Assembly (NCBI GenBank): GCA_017857395.1
Contig: JAFMDF010000063.1
Location: 1 to 35,880, forward strand
Source: Bacteroidota bacterium
Lineage (GTDB): Bacteria > Bacteroidota > Bacteroidia > Chitinophagales > Saprospiraceae
Direction: 5' to 3'
Length of the DNA: 35,880 nt
Shown here: positions 15,659-25,091 of the stretch, in pieces
How positions within the stretch are numbered: position 1 is the stretch's first letter
Layout of the letters: every line of letters starts with the position of its first letter
Made by a program: the position numbers and the translations under genes
The notes under the pieces: model-generated
Databases searched by the model: none
Seen by the model: the letters and a program-made list of their open reading frames with translations, nothing else
Told to the model about the DNA's origin: nothing

Positions 15659-16168
15659 TTAAGCCTGCTCTAAAATATGCCAATCATGTTCTTTCAAGGA
15701 AGCTTCAATTGCTGCTCTTTGTTCGTATAATTTTTTTGAAAAAACGACTATTTGCTTACCGTTACTTTTCCGAATGATAATACCTGATTTGTCTCCAAAA
15801 TTAAAAATACGGCTTCGATGACCAAAATTCATCGCCCAACCTGTGCATAATTCTGCTTCCGTTACTTGAAAGAATTCAATGCTTTCAATTTCTGCTTTCG
15901 TTACTTTAAGCTGCGCCCAAGGTAAAGGGTCAATTTTAAAAGTCATCTTTTTAGGACTGATTCTAATCTTTAGTTTTAAAGTCTTGTAGAATAAAATAGC
16001 CCCAATAATTGATAGCCCTAAAAGACTAAGTGTTGTTGCAGGAACGCCGAGTTCCAAAATAAAATAAGCGGTAATAATTTTATAGCCCATTAACGCCCCA
16101 ATTACTCCTAAAAGACCTATAGAAAATACATCATGATACTTTTGGTCTTCCTTATATAACTTTGCCAT
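15659..16168 (-). CDS. Small two-helix membrane protein with PH-like C-terminal domain
   Basis: A 169-residue protein of unknown function. Two hydrophobic helices (about residues 15-37 and 40-60) are followed by a cytosolic beta-rich domain with KIRISPKKMTFKIDPLPW and GWAMNFGHRSRIFNFGDKSG, then IIIRKSNGKQIVVFS. The pattern of two helices, beta strands and a G-x-R/K turn resembles bacterial PH-like (bPH/DUF6141-type) proteins; this is a resemblance by eye only. Monocistronic, with its own terminator. Confidence 0.65.
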   Translation of the reverse strand: MAKLYKEDQKYHDVFSIGLLGVIGALMGYKIITAYFILELGVPATTLSLLGLSIIGAILFYKTLKLKIRISPKKMTFKIDPLPWAQLKVTKAEIESIEFFQVTEAELCTGWAMNFGHRSRIFNFGDKSGIIIRKSNGKQIVVFSKKLYEQRAAIEASLKEHDWHILEQA

Positions 16169-16250
16169 AATAAAAAATTTTAACTGTTTTGCCCCGTCGA
16201 TTTATCTATAATATTCCTACTAACAAAACAATGATGAATGATTAACTTTT

Positions 16251-16327
16251 GTAAATTTACGTTAATTTTACATTAAATTTACTTTAAATTAATAACTAGT
16301 TTACATTAAGTTAACATTAAAATAAAC
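16251..16327. repeat. AT-rich heptad repeat, TTTACATTAA type
   Basis: TTTACATTAA-like units recur with an approximate 7-base spacing. It lies upstream of the 15659 gene, on the far side of its start. Confidence 0.4.
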
Positions 16328-16541
16328 GTTTAGGGTAGTTAATTAATTGTTTTCTGAGATAAAATAAATAACAATCTAAAAAAATATTTTTCATCAAATA
16401 AGTCATAAATAATTAACAGTCAACTATTTAAGAGCATAATAAGTTCCAATAAATACTAGATAATCTGCTAAAAAATTAATGTAGTAAAACGTAATCTTTA
16501 ATATTATAACGTCTAATATCCGTGTCCCTTTATTATTTTTA

Positions 16542-16743
16542 AGGGTTTTCTTATAAAAATCTCAGTACCTAAAAAATTAAGTCAAAGACTTGAAAAATAT
16601 CGACTCGAAGATACAATCTTCGAATATCGGCTCCAAAGTTGGATTGAAATTCGATGCCGATGGTCGAAGTTTGCAACTTCGACCCAGTATTTTTCATGTT
16701 TTCAACATGATTTCCTGTAAAATCATTTTTATAAGAAAACCCT
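16542..16743. repeat. 202-bp structured inverted-repeat element
   Basis: Perfect 19-base inverted ends at 16542-16560 and 16725-16743 enclose several smaller stems: AAGTC/GACTT, TCGAAGAT/ATCTTCGA, GGTCGAAGTT/AACTTCGACC and TCATGTT/AACATGA, plus GAAAAATA pairing with TATTTTTC further out. CCCTTTAT(T/C)ATTTTT occurs directly repeated at both borders (16526 and 16740). No coding frame. It may be a MITE or a structured RNA. Confidence 0.65.
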
Positions 16744-16856
16744 TTATCATTTTTTTACTGATGCTCTAGTTATGTCTAATAGGTGCAGGGGACAATTTTT
16801 CCTCAAAAGTCTCCTAACCTAAAATTTGATTCCATAAAATCGAAATACTAGCCATT

Positions 16857-16893
16857 AAAAACCCCAAACCTATAGTCAATAGATTTGGGTTTT
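16857..16893 (-). terminator. Terminator of the T9SS protein gene
   Basis: On the minus strand an AAAACCCAAATCTAT-type arm pairs with ATAGGTTTGGGGTTTT, followed by T-rich sequence, 20 bases after the stop codon. Confidence 0.8.
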
Positions 16894-16913
16894 AATAAAA
16901 ATATCCTAATTAT

Positions 16914-19900
16914 TTATTTGAGAATAATCATTTTTTTAGTAGCCAATTCTGTATCCGTTTGTAATTGATAGTAGACTAGCCCTTTACTATCTAAATCCTT
17001 AGTTTGTAAGCTAACTTGATTTAATCCCTGCTCCCCTACTCCATTAATATGATGTAATATTCGACCATTTAAATCTATTACTTTCAACACATAATTTTCT
17101 TGCGTAGGCAATTTAAAACCAATCGTTGTCCAATTATCAGTTGGGTTTGGATGACTTTGCAATAATTCAAAATTTGTAGTGACTTTTTGCCGTTTAAAGT
17201 TAAGGGTTACTGCTTGAATCGTTCTATCAACAGCATAAGCCTCTGCACTTATTTTTTGAGAATTCAATTTTATAAAATCACTAATTAGCCCAGTACTCAA
17301 AGCCTTAAATTTAAAAGTAAGGAGTCTTTCTTTTCCTGTAGAAATACCATTCCAAGAAGTTACGATTTGATGCGGATTGACTATATTCCAATTTTGAGCA
17401 GTCAACATATTTTCTTTTAGGTCTACTAATTCCAATGCTGGGAAATCAAGTGAAAATTGAAAACCATTGTATTTTTTAAGATTTGTTACTTCTAATATTA
17501 CTTCAAAAAATGTCCCTGCTTCTACTAGCTTGTCTTGAATTTCAATAGCCATTTTCGTTAATTTATTTCTAGGCTCAGTAGATTCATCGGTCATTAATAA
17601 ATTGGGGATTGCCGTTCCATTAACATCTCCAATCTTAACCCCCACAAAATTAGCTTTTAGGTTTTGATTTTCAGTATGGTCAATTACCATTGACTCCGAA
17701 AACTTCTGTGATAAAGAAGAAGATATATCTGAACCAAAATTATGTCTCGCATCTATAAATCGCCAAGAAGTATTATCCTTAAATTCAAAAGTTTTACTTA
17801 AAATCAATTGGCGTAATTGCAGCATATCAAAAGCGGTAATATTGCCCGATTTATTGACATCTGCGGCAATATATTGATAAGCCGATGTAAAATGTTTAAT
17901 GTTTAAAATATGCTGATTGATGAGGACTAAATCATAAGTGGAAACCCCATTCGTCACATCTGTATTTTTTTCAGGAGTAATGGTGTATATCTTTCCTTTT
18001 GATAAAGCAAAATTATATTGACCAAATTGAGCCGTACTAATTTTATCAGGCTGTCCGTCCGTAGACGCCCTAATCGTAACGGGTTCTAAAAATTCCCCAT
18101 TATCATTAGTTATTTCTCCTGAAATCATAATTTCATCCGACTCACAATCATTATTATCAGGGTCACTTAAAATCAGTACATCTCCCCAACAAATATTTGT
18201 ATTTCCGTGAACATCCGTCGCTTGTAAAAAAATGCGGATGGTATTCCCTACGTCTTCGCAATTTATATTGATGAATGGTCCAAATGTACCTTCTTGATCA
18301 GAAAGACTTATTCCCAGATTGGCAATACCACAATTATCAGAACTGCCCGCATCAAAATCTACTGCCTGAATTAAATCTTCATTAGACCGTAAGGCAATAT
18401 TTAGTTGATTATTACAACGAGCCTGTGGTTTTACAACATCAACAATAGATAAAACAGCTACGTGAATATTCCCCGGTATTGGCTGAAAATCGGCATTTAC
18501 TGCATCAAATCTTGATGTTTCATTCCCATCTTGGTCCTCCGCGTAATATAAAACAAAATATTTACCAACTCCTAAATTGTAAAATTGCCCGCCATTTTGG
18601 TCATTTTCTTGCAATTTAGCACCTATATTTCCATTTGACTGAATAGCTCTTAATTCTGTTCTATTCGCAACTACGGTTCCACAAGCATCATTCCACGCTG
18701 CGCCCAATAAATTAACCTCACTCCGCTGACATTCAAATAAATTTAGAGAAAATCGCATAGTATCAGGCCCTGCTGTCAATTCTGGTTCTGCATCATCTAC
18801 TATTTTAATAATCTGTACAAAAGATTGAGTCCGTTGCGGTGTAGGGGAACACCAATCTAACCATTTCCAAGTACGAGAGATTTTTTGTGTTTTACCAATT
18901 GTTTGAATCAGTTGATCTTCATAAAAGGTAGCGTAATGGCAATTCGTTTCTTGACTTGGCAAAATGTACTCAATACTATCATTAGGTATCGCTGAAAAAG
19001 GAGACACATACCAAGGTGCTAAATTTTGCTTTGTAAATCGAGGACTTCCGTCTGGGTTTGTCAATGTTAATAATGCCGCTGGCGTAATACTGTCCCCACA
19101 TTTCACTTCAATAGTAGGTATAGTAGGCATAAATAATGTATCGGGTCGAACGTTAATAAATGCCTGAGGGCAGCTTTCATTCGTATTCCCATTACTATCT
19201 GTTGCCTTCCACCTTCTGACAGTAATGCTCTCAAAAGTAACTGGAACATTCCTTGACAAACTGATAATAGAAGACCCTGAACCTGTTAACATAAAGATAC
19301 CAGGAGTGGTTTGAATAAAATTATCGAGGGCTAAAATATCTTGTAACTGATTTACTTCCGCAGCAGAATATTGACCACACGCTCCATATTCTACTTCTTC
19401 ATAACTGGTTGCTATTATTTCATTACAATCTAAAAAATTGGGCACCATATCAGGTATAGGTTCTGAACAAAGCAATCCAATTATATTCGGCCCTATACAC
19501 TGAGGTACTTGAATATCTTTTAAATTTATTTTTCCAAAACAAGCATTATTACAATTGTCTCTAATAATGTAATCATGGTTGCCTTCTTCCAATAATAAGG
19601 GTTCCTCATTTGCATCTAGAAATTCACAAGTTCTGCATCTAGCTGTATAAGTTTTACCTTGAAGGATGATATTAATTGGGTAGGCGGGCGCACAAATGTT
19701 TGATAATATTTCTTTAGGTAATAATTTAGTAGCACAATCATCGCCTAAGGAGATATTCGTTTCTGCGGGACAGACTAAATCTTCTGAATCTAAAATAGTA
19801 AAGGAACAGTCCACCCGTTTTTGTTCCACTAATTGTCCATCAAATGAATCTCCATCTCCGTCTTTATCAAAATATAAGACATAAGTTAAGATATGCCGCC

Positions 19901-20810
19901 CTACCCCAACGGTCATGTCAGGATAGCTCGTTAAATTACCGCCAACAAAACCTAAACTCAATCCATCAATAATTACTTCAACCATATAGGGTGGCGCTAA
20001 TATGGTATTACCACTCCCTGAACAACCATCTACCGCTACAGCAGGTACAGGTAAAGTGGTATTTTCTCCACAACCAATCGTTAACCCATCATAAGAGGCA
20101 ATTCCATTCGGCGCATTCCCATCTCCTGTAGTCGGACAACTTATATCAAATATTCTGGGCGAGCAAGAGGTAGAAAAAAGCCAGCCCAATCCTTTATTAT
20201 TATCGCCATTTGGGCTCCATCCTATCGTGATACAACCAGAAACATTATTACAACTCGCCTCTACCCAACCAGCTCCATAGTCCACTGTTCCGCCTCCTAA
20301 CACTTTAGTCATTTGTCCTGGAGACCCTCCTGCAATTTGAACTAAGTTATTCGTATCTAATTGACTATCATCATCTAATCCTGTAATACCTACAGTTGGA
20401 CTTTCATCGCCATTTGCTAAATCACAAGCACCATCATAAACAAAAAACTGGTCAGATGCATGAATATCAAAAACAGTAAAAGTGAGTCTTATTTTCTCTT
20501 CTACTGGATTATTCGGGCAAAATGTCCATAAAATCGGTTCATAAGCAGCATCTCCATAATCATTAGTGGGGCTATTTTGAGCAGCAACATCTACTAAATC
20601 ATCCCCATATAAGTCAATACCTCCATCATCTGTATAACTACCTCCACAGCCCATAAATACCTGACCGTTGGTATTACAATAACGGTCATTAGCTCTGGTA
20701 TCATTCGATAAATCAAGGGCTGTTTGAGCACTTAGCGTAGTTCCAACAAAGAACAAGGTAAATATAATTAGATTTACTTTTTGTAAAGAATTCATAAAAT
20801 CTAAATTCAT
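16914..20810 (-). CDS. T9SS-exported multidomain protein with CUB-like, dockerin and cohesin-like domains
   Basis: A 1298-residue secreted protein. Signal peptide 1-28 (cleavage near SAQ); Cys-rich CUB-like domain about 31-220 (FFVYDGACDLANGDESP); a long stretch with HYR-like beta-sandwich segments containing WKATDSNGN and YAEDQDGN; a carboxypeptidase-regulatory-like domain about 895-945; a split type I dockerin with calcium loops DVNKSGNITAFD (984-995) and GDVNG (1061-1065); a cohesin-like beta-sandwich about 1083-1205; and a type A T9SS C-terminal domain 1214-1298 (HPNPTDNWTTIGF, ending KKMIILK). Exported and probably surface anchored or released; biological role unknown. A second ATG at 20795 fits the signal peptide equally well. 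A perfect -7 element lies upstream, so transcription is probably independent. Confidence 0.9.
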   Translation of the reverse strand: MNLDFMNSLQKVNLIIFTLFFVGTTLSAQTALDLSNDTRANDRYCNTNGQVFMGCGGSYTDDGGIDLYGDDLVDVAAQNSPTNDYGDAAYEPILWTFCPNNPVEEKIRLTFTVFDIHASDQFFVYDGACDLANGDESPTVGITGLDDDSQLDTNNLVQIAGGSPGQMTKVLGGGTVDYGAGWVEASCNNVSGCITIGWSPNGDNNKGLGWLFSTSCSPRIFDISCPTTGDGNAPNGIASYDGLTIGCGENTTLPVPAVAVDGCSGSGNTILAPPYMVEVIIDGLSLGFVGGNLTSYPDMTVGVGRHILTYVLYFDKDGDGDSFDGQLVEQKRVDCSFTILDSEDLVCPAETNISLGDDCATKLLPKEILSNICAPAYPINIILQGKTYTARCRTCEFLDANEEPLLLEEGNHDYIIRDNCNNACFGKINLKDIQVPQCIGPNIIGLLCSEPIPDMVPNFLDCNEIIATSYEEVEYGACGQYSAAEVNQLQDILALDNFIQTTPGIFMLTGSGSSIISLSRNVPVTFESITVRRWKATDSNGNTNESCPQAFINVRPDTLFMPTIPTIEVKCGDSITPAALLTLTNPDGSPRFTKQNLAPWYVSPFSAIPNDSIEYILPSQETNCHYATFYEDQLIQTIGKTQKISRTWKWLDWCSPTPQRTQSFVQIIKIVDDAEPELTAGPDTMRFSLNLFECQRSEVNLLGAAWNDACGTVVANRTELRAIQSNGNIGAKLQENDQNGGQFYNLGVGKYFVLYYAEDQDGNETSRFDAVNADFQPIPGNIHVAVLSIVDVVKPQARCNNQLNIALRSNEDLIQAVDFDAGSSDNCGIANLGISLSDQEGTFGPFININCEDVGNTIRIFLQATDVHGNTNICWGDVLILSDPDNNDCESDEIMISGEITNDNGEFLEPVTIRASTDGQPDKISTAQFGQYNFALSKGKIYTITPEKNTDVTNGVSTYDLVLINQHILNIKHFTSAYQYIAADVNKSGNITAFDMLQLRQLILSKTFEFKDNTSWRFIDARHNFGSDISSSLSQKFSESMVIDHTENQNLKANFVGVKIGDVNGTAIPNLLMTDESTEPRNKLTKMAIEIQDKLVEAGTFFEVILEVTNLKKYNGFQFSLDFPALELVDLKENMLTAQNWNIVNPHQIVTSWNGISTGKERLLTFKFKALSTGLISDFIKLNSQKISAEAYAVDRTIQAVTLNFKRQKVTTNFELLQSHPNPTDNWTTIGFKLPTQENYVLKVIDLNGRILHHINGVGEQGLNQVSLQTKDLDSKGLVYYQLQTDTELATKKMIILK

Positions 20811-20982
20811 GGATATAGGTTTTCTTAAATGTCTTTATGCAAAACTCATTTTAGTAACGCCTACTAAAACTTATCCTACAACAAACGGTAGTTAGTAGTT
20901 ATTTTAATAATGTGGGTATTAATAATCGGATGGGTTACGCCAATTAGGGATGAGAGGTTATCAAAAGTGGAATAAGACCTAG

Positions 20983-20990
20983 CAAAAGTA
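20983..20990 (-). promoter_or_regulatory. Candidate -7 element TACTTTTG for the T9SS gene
   Basis: Matches TAnnTTTG on the minus strand about 170 bases before the start codon. A clear -33 box is not visible. Confidence 0.4.
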
Positions 20991-21113
20991 ACCTATTTGT
21001 TCGTAAAAAAAGAAAGGTTATAAATCAAAATAAATATTTTTATATAATAATTTATTTTAATGCCTTAAAGCCAATAAAAAGAGAGAAATTAAGCAATGTT
21101 ACCCGATAAATTT

Positions 21114-21121
21114 TATCTTTG
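21114..21121 (+). promoter_or_regulatory. Candidate -7 element TATCTTTG; fixes aldolase start
   Basis: Matches TAnnTTTG 25 bases before ATG 21147 and lies downstream of the alternative ATG at 21096, so the longer reading frame would start upstream of the promoter. Confidence 0.55.
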
Positions 21122-21146
21122 GCCAAAATCAAAAACTCTATATTTT

Positions 21147-22163
21147 ATGCTCATTAATTTAACTAGTGATACGGTTACCAAGCCAACAAAAAGAATGCTG
21201 GCAGCTATGATGGCAGCCGAAGTAGGAGATGATGTCTTTGGCGCTGATCCCACCATTAATCAACTTGAAGCTAAAGCTTCTAAAATGTTTGGCAAAGAAG
21301 CGGCTGTTTTTTGTCCTTCTGGCACCATGACTAATCAAATTGCCATAAAAGTCCATACCCAACCTTTAGATGAAGTAATCTGCCATGAATATTCGCATAT
21401 CTACCAATATGAATCAGCTGGATATGCCTTAACTTCTAGTGTCTCTATGAATCTTTTGCAAGGAGAACATGGAAAAATAACAGCGGAAAGTATCGAAGCA
21501 GCGATCAAACCTGTTTATGACTGGTTGCCTATTAGTAAATTGGTTGTTTTGGAAAATACGACCAATAAAGGAGGCGGTAATTATTATACTAGTAAAGAAA
21601 TACTACCGATTGCCAAATTATGCAAAGCTAAAGGATTGGGGCTTCACTTAGATGGCGCTCGACTTTTTAATGCGTTGGTAGAGACTGGAGAAACGCCACA
21701 ACAAATAGGACAACTATTTGATAGCATTTCTATCTGTTTGTCCAAAGGGTTAGGTGCACCCGTTGGTTCTTTGTTAATTGGTAATCAGGAATTTATCAGA
21801 CAAGCAAGGCGCTTTAGGAAAGTATTGGGCGGCGGTATGCGACAAGCAGGATTTTTAGCTGCCGCAGGCATTTATGCCTTGGATAATCATATTGATCGAC
21901 TAAAAAAAGACCATAAAAATGCACGAAAAATTGGAAAGGTATTGGCTAAAATGAAGGTGGTCGAAAACATCCGTCCTATCAAAACCAATATTTTAATTTT
22001 CGATGTTAAAAAACCTTATACTGCTGATACTTTTTTAGCAAAATTAGCAAAGAAAGGTATTCAAGCAGTAGCTTTTGGTCCACAGACTATTCGGTTTACT
22101 TTGCATTTGGATGTTAGTAAAGAAATGGTATCACAAGTCGTTAAAATTTTACAACAGGTATAA
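21147..22163 (+). CDS. Low-specificity L-threonine aldolase (beta-eliminating lyase family)
   Basis: A 338-residue PLP enzyme that cleaves L-threonine or allo-threonine to glycine and acetaldehyde. The N-terminal LINLTSDTVTKPT, GDDVFGADPT (28-36), the PLP aspartate in HLDGARLFNA (D169) and the Schiff-base lysine in CLSKGLGAPVGS (K200) are family signatures, and the length is typical. The frame extends to ATG 21096, but the added 17 residues are not conserved in style and a promoter-like element lies between the two starts. Not part of an obvious operon; 273 bases separate it from glpD. Cytosolic. Confidence 0.92.
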   Translation: MLINLTSDTVTKPTKRMLAAMMAAEVGDDVFGADPTINQLEAKASKMFGKEAAVFCPSGTMTNQIAIKVHTQPLDEVICHEYSHIYQYESAGYALTSSVSMNLLQGEHGKITAESIEAAIKPVYDWLPISKLVVLENTTNKGGGNYYTSKEILPIAKLCKAKGLGLHLDGARLFNALVETGETPQQIGQLFDSISICLSKGLGAPVGSLLIGNQEFIRQARRFRKVLGGGMRQAGFLAAAGIYALDNHIDRLKKDHKNARKIGKVLAKMKVVENIRPIKTNILIFDVKKPYTADTFLAKLAKKGIQAVAFGPQTIRFTLHLDVSKEMVSQVVKILQQV

Positions 22164-22311
22164 AATAAAACACACTTTCGTCTTTAATTTCGTATATCAA
22201 AAAATGTAAAACAAGAAGTTCTTCTATAATTGACCGCTAAACCGTTTATCACTTTAATAATAAATTCCCTTTAGTTTCCTACAAAAAATAAATAAGTGTA
22301 AATAAAACGCT

Positions 22312-22319
22312 TATCTTTA
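22312..22319 (+). promoter_or_regulatory. Weak candidate -7 element TATCTTTA for glpD
   Basis: One mismatch to TAnnTTTG, 117 bases before the glpD ATG. It is the only candidate seen in the 273-base spacer. Confidence 0.25.
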
Positions 22320-22436
22320 CAGTACACTATCCTATACTACTAGATTAATTCTTAAACCTATTGCTGTTTTTAGAGTTAAGCTATTAGTAAAATTGTATTC
22401 GTCAGATAAATTGATGACTATTTTAAATTTAATTGT

Positions 22437-24137
22437 ATGGAAACCCAATCTACATCTTCTATTCACCGTGCCGCCACTTTAGCCACCTTACAAGATCAAG
22501 AATTTGATTTACTAGTCATTGGTGGCGGTGCTACAGGGACAGGGATTGCCCTAGATGCAGCGGCTCGTGGATTAAAAACGGCATTGGTAGAAAAGAGAGA
22601 TTTTGCCTCTGGAACCAGTAGTAAATCCACTAAATTGATTCACGGTGGATTGCGGTACTTACAACAATTAGATATTGCTTTGGTGAGGGAAACTGGAACA
22701 GAAAGAGCTATTGTTCACCGCTTAGCACCACATATTGTCTTACCAGAAAAAATGCTGATGCCGATTGTCAAAGGCGGAAAATATGGCTATTGGATGGCAT
22801 CTTTTGGCTTAAAAGTATATGATATTTTAGCCAATGTAAAAGGAGATGACCGACGGAAGATGCTGAGCAAAGCAGGTTCATTAAAAAAAGAACCTTTATT
22901 AAGTGCCGAAAATTTGAAAGGCGGTGTATTTTATGCGGAATATAGAACAGACGATGCTAGGCTAACGATAGAATTGCTTAAATCTGCTGTTAGATATGGG
23001 ACAATTGCTGCCAATTATTGCAAGGTTGAAGATTTTACTTATGCAGATGGTCAAATAACAGGCGCTAATTGTAAGGATGAATTAACAGGAGAAAATTTTG
23101 TCATCAAAGCTAAAAAGATAGTCTCGGCAGGAGGTCCTTGGGTAGATAAGTTGCGAAAAAAAGATAACTCTTTAAAAGGTAAGCGACTTCATTTGACCAA
23201 AGGGGTACATTTGGTCGTGCCTCACGAAAAATTCCCACTTAAACATACTATTTATTTTGATGTTCCTGATGGTAGAATGATATTCGCTATTCCAAGAGGT
23301 CGAACGACTTATATTGGTACAACTGACACCACTTATAAAGCAGATTTAAATCGAATTGTAGCAACTCAGGCCGATGCAGATTATCTACTGCATGCAGTCA
23401 ATAGTATTTTCCCCTCGATTAATTTGACGATGGAAGATATAGAGTCTAACTGGGCTGGATTAAGACCTTTGATACATGAAGATGGAAAATCCCCCTCTGA
23501 ATTATCTCGTAAGGATGAAATTTTTATTTCGCCTCAAGGGCTTATTTCTATTGCAGGTGGTAAATTGACAGGCTACCGAAAAATGGCACAAAGAATTGTG
23601 AATTTAGTCATAAAAGAATTTCCTAGCGCTGAAAAAAGAGCTTTCAAAAAATGTCAAACTCGAAAAATTAGCTTAACTGAAAACCCTTTAGCCAATGCCA
23701 AAGCCGTAGAGGCTTATATCCAAGATTTGCAAAAAAGGGTCATCACTCTGGGGCTAAACCCTTATTATGGCTGGTATCTAGCAACTGTTTATGGTAAACA
23801 AGCAGAAGCTATTCTTACAAAAATGAAAGATTTCATCAACAATAAACCTGAGATTGCCTTAGCTAGAGCAGAAGCTTGGTTTGGCGTACATCACGAAATG
23901 GTTAATCGAGCCGATGACTTTTTTGTACGTCGAACAGGTCGATTATATTTTGATATTGGTAGCATATCAGCTATTAAGGAGGCTGTTTTGGCAGATTTGC
24001 AAAATTATTTAAGCTGGGATCCAAATCGTTTGGCCAGAGAAATCGCTAATTTGGAGGAATTGATATATGATGCAACGCATTATTATGAGGCGGAGTTGAT
24101 GCCGACAGTATCAAAAGAAAATACTTTGCATGCTTAA
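22437..24137 (+). CDS. glpD: FAD-dependent glycerol-3-phosphate dehydrogenase
   Basis: A 566-residue flavoenzyme oxidising sn-glycerol 3-phosphate to dihydroxyacetone phosphate and passing electrons to the quinone pool at the inner membrane. The dinucleotide fold DLLVIGGGATGTGIALDAAARG (residues 24-45) is followed by the GlpD signature SGTSSKSTKLIHGGLRYL and by IPRGRTTYIGTTDT in the middle. The C-terminal DUF-type cap is helical. Longer than E. coli GlpD (about 500 aa) but normal for Bacteroidota. No glpF or glpK is adjacent. A terminator-like stem follows. Confidence 0.94.
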   Translation: METQSTSSIHRAATLATLQDQEFDLLVIGGGATGTGIALDAAARGLKTALVEKRDFASGTSSKSTKLIHGGLRYLQQLDIALVRETGTERAIVHRLAPHIVLPEKMLMPIVKGGKYGYWMASFGLKVYDILANVKGDDRRKMLSKAGSLKKEPLLSAENLKGGVFYAEYRTDDARLTIELLKSAVRYGTIAANYCKVEDFTYADGQITGANCKDELTGENFVIKAKKIVSAGGPWVDKLRKKDNSLKGKRLHLTKGVHLVVPHEKFPLKHTIYFDVPDGRMIFAIPRGRTTYIGTTDTTYKADLNRIVATQADADYLLHAVNSIFPSINLTMEDIESNWAGLRPLIHEDGKSPSELSRKDEIFISPQGLISIAGGKLTGYRKMAQRIVNLVIKEFPSAEKRAFKKCQTRKISLTENPLANAKAVEAYIQDLQKRVITLGLNPYYGWYLATVYGKQAEAILTKMKDFINNKPEIALARAEAWFGVHHEMVNRADDFFVRRTGRLYFDIGSISAIKEAVLADLQNYLSWDPNRLAREIANLEELIYDATHYYEAELMPTVSKENTLHA

Positions 24138-24180
24138 TGATTTTTTATTTTAAGAATTTAATAATAGAGACCTAAAAGGT

Positions 24181-24219
24181 AAAACGAGTCGCAGTTATCG
24201 CTTATCTACGGCTTGTTTT
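24181..24219 (+). terminator. Probable terminator after glpD
   Basis: AAAACGAGTCG and CGGCTTGTTTT form an 11-bp stem including two G-U pairs around a 17-base loop; the T-run is part of the stem. Confidence 0.5.
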
Positions 24220-24285
24220 ATTGATCGATTTTATCCATAAACCAATATAATCCTAATAAGGGAGATATTTCACTTACTTCTTTTT

Positions 24286-24948
24286 TTATAATTCAAACCC
24301 CTCATCCTTCAATAAATTAAACAAACCCATCCCTCGTTCATATAATTGGGCAATAGAATTTGCTCGCAAACGATGGTTTTCTTTGTACAAAATCAAATAA
24401 TAATTCACGCCTTCCATATGCCAACCTCGCTCTTGGCTGAAAAAATGTAGTATTTCTTCACTCATTTTAAATCGAATATATTCTTCATCTTCTCCCTGCA
24501 ATAGATAATTGCCAGAAAACTTTGGAAAGCGTTCAAAATCAATATCTTGTTTACCAAAATAGGTGGTAATTTTATCTAAAATAGTTTCTGGTTTCATTAC
24601 AAATTGAGGCAAGCCTAAATTTTTAGACCGCATTAAAAAAACAGTTTGCGCTACAATTCTTCGGTTTTTATTATACCCTTCCTCAAATTGGTAATCAAAA
24701 ATTTTGATATTATTCTCATTCCATTCATCTTGCTTTTGCATAATATTTAATGCCAACCGATTACGCCCTTTTTGGAATAATTCAAAATCAGAAACCTCTC
24801 TTGTTACACTATATTCTTCTTGCTCAATAAAATCCATCTTCAACCGATGCGCAACTGCCCTCAATTGCCCTTCTCTTGACGGATTATGGTTCGCAGTTTG
24901 CTGACGATTTCTTTGACGGCGATAAGCATTATATTTCTGTTGCGACAT
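24286..24948 (-). CDS. Conserved-looking protein of unknown function
   Basis: A 220-residue soluble protein I do not recognise. The N-terminus is Arg/Gln-rich (YRRQRNRQQ). The core has VSDFELFQKGRNRLALN and IKIFDYQFEEGYNKNRRIVAQTV, followed by two more mixed alpha/beta segments ending in LKDEGFEL. The FDYQFEEG..R..QTV pattern is reminiscent of families that sense or bind at the membrane (DUF3137-like), but no transmembrane helix is present. It lies 143 bases downstream of the LytTR response regulator on the same strand and could be cotranscribed with it. Confidence 0.65.
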   Translation of the reverse strand: MSQQKYNAYRRQRNRQQTANHNPSREGQLRAVAHRLKMDFIEQEEYSVTREVSDFELFQKGRNRLALNIMQKQDEWNENNIKIFDYQFEEGYNKNRRIVAQTVFLMRSKNLGLPQFVMKPETILDKITTYFGKQDIDFERFPKFSGNYLLQGEDEEYIRFKMSEEILHFFSQERGWHMEGVNYYLILYKENHRLRANSIAQLYERGMGLFNLLKDEGFEL

Positions 24949-24987
24949 GGATTGCTGGTCTAATTATTCAAAAAACCAAAAATAAGA

Positions 24988-25088
24988 AAGGTTATTGAGG
25001 TTATTAAAGTTATTGGCAGTTATTTTTAGGTTTTAGAGGTAACACTATGCGTCTAACCTGACACCTAGTACCCGATACCTCATACCTT
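24988..25088. repeat. Heptad repeats of the GAGGTTAT family
   Basis: GGTTATT/GAGGTTA units at 24988-25020 and the CTCATAC/CCGATAC type at 25058-25088 fill the spacer, with opposite polarity. Confidence 0.5.
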
Positions 25089-25091
25089 TTC

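Larger units (their letters stand above)
16169..16913. other. 745-bp gene-free region
   Basis: Between the small membrane protein and the T9SS protein gene. It holds the TTTACATTAA heptads, the 202-bp structured element and the terminator of the T9SS gene; no coding frame was recognised. Confidence 0.7.
20811..21146. other. 336-bp divergent intergenic region
   Basis: Separates the divergent T9SS and threonine aldolase genes. It carries one candidate -7 element for each direction (20983-20990 minus, 21114-21121 plus) and no coding frame I can support. Confidence 0.6.
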
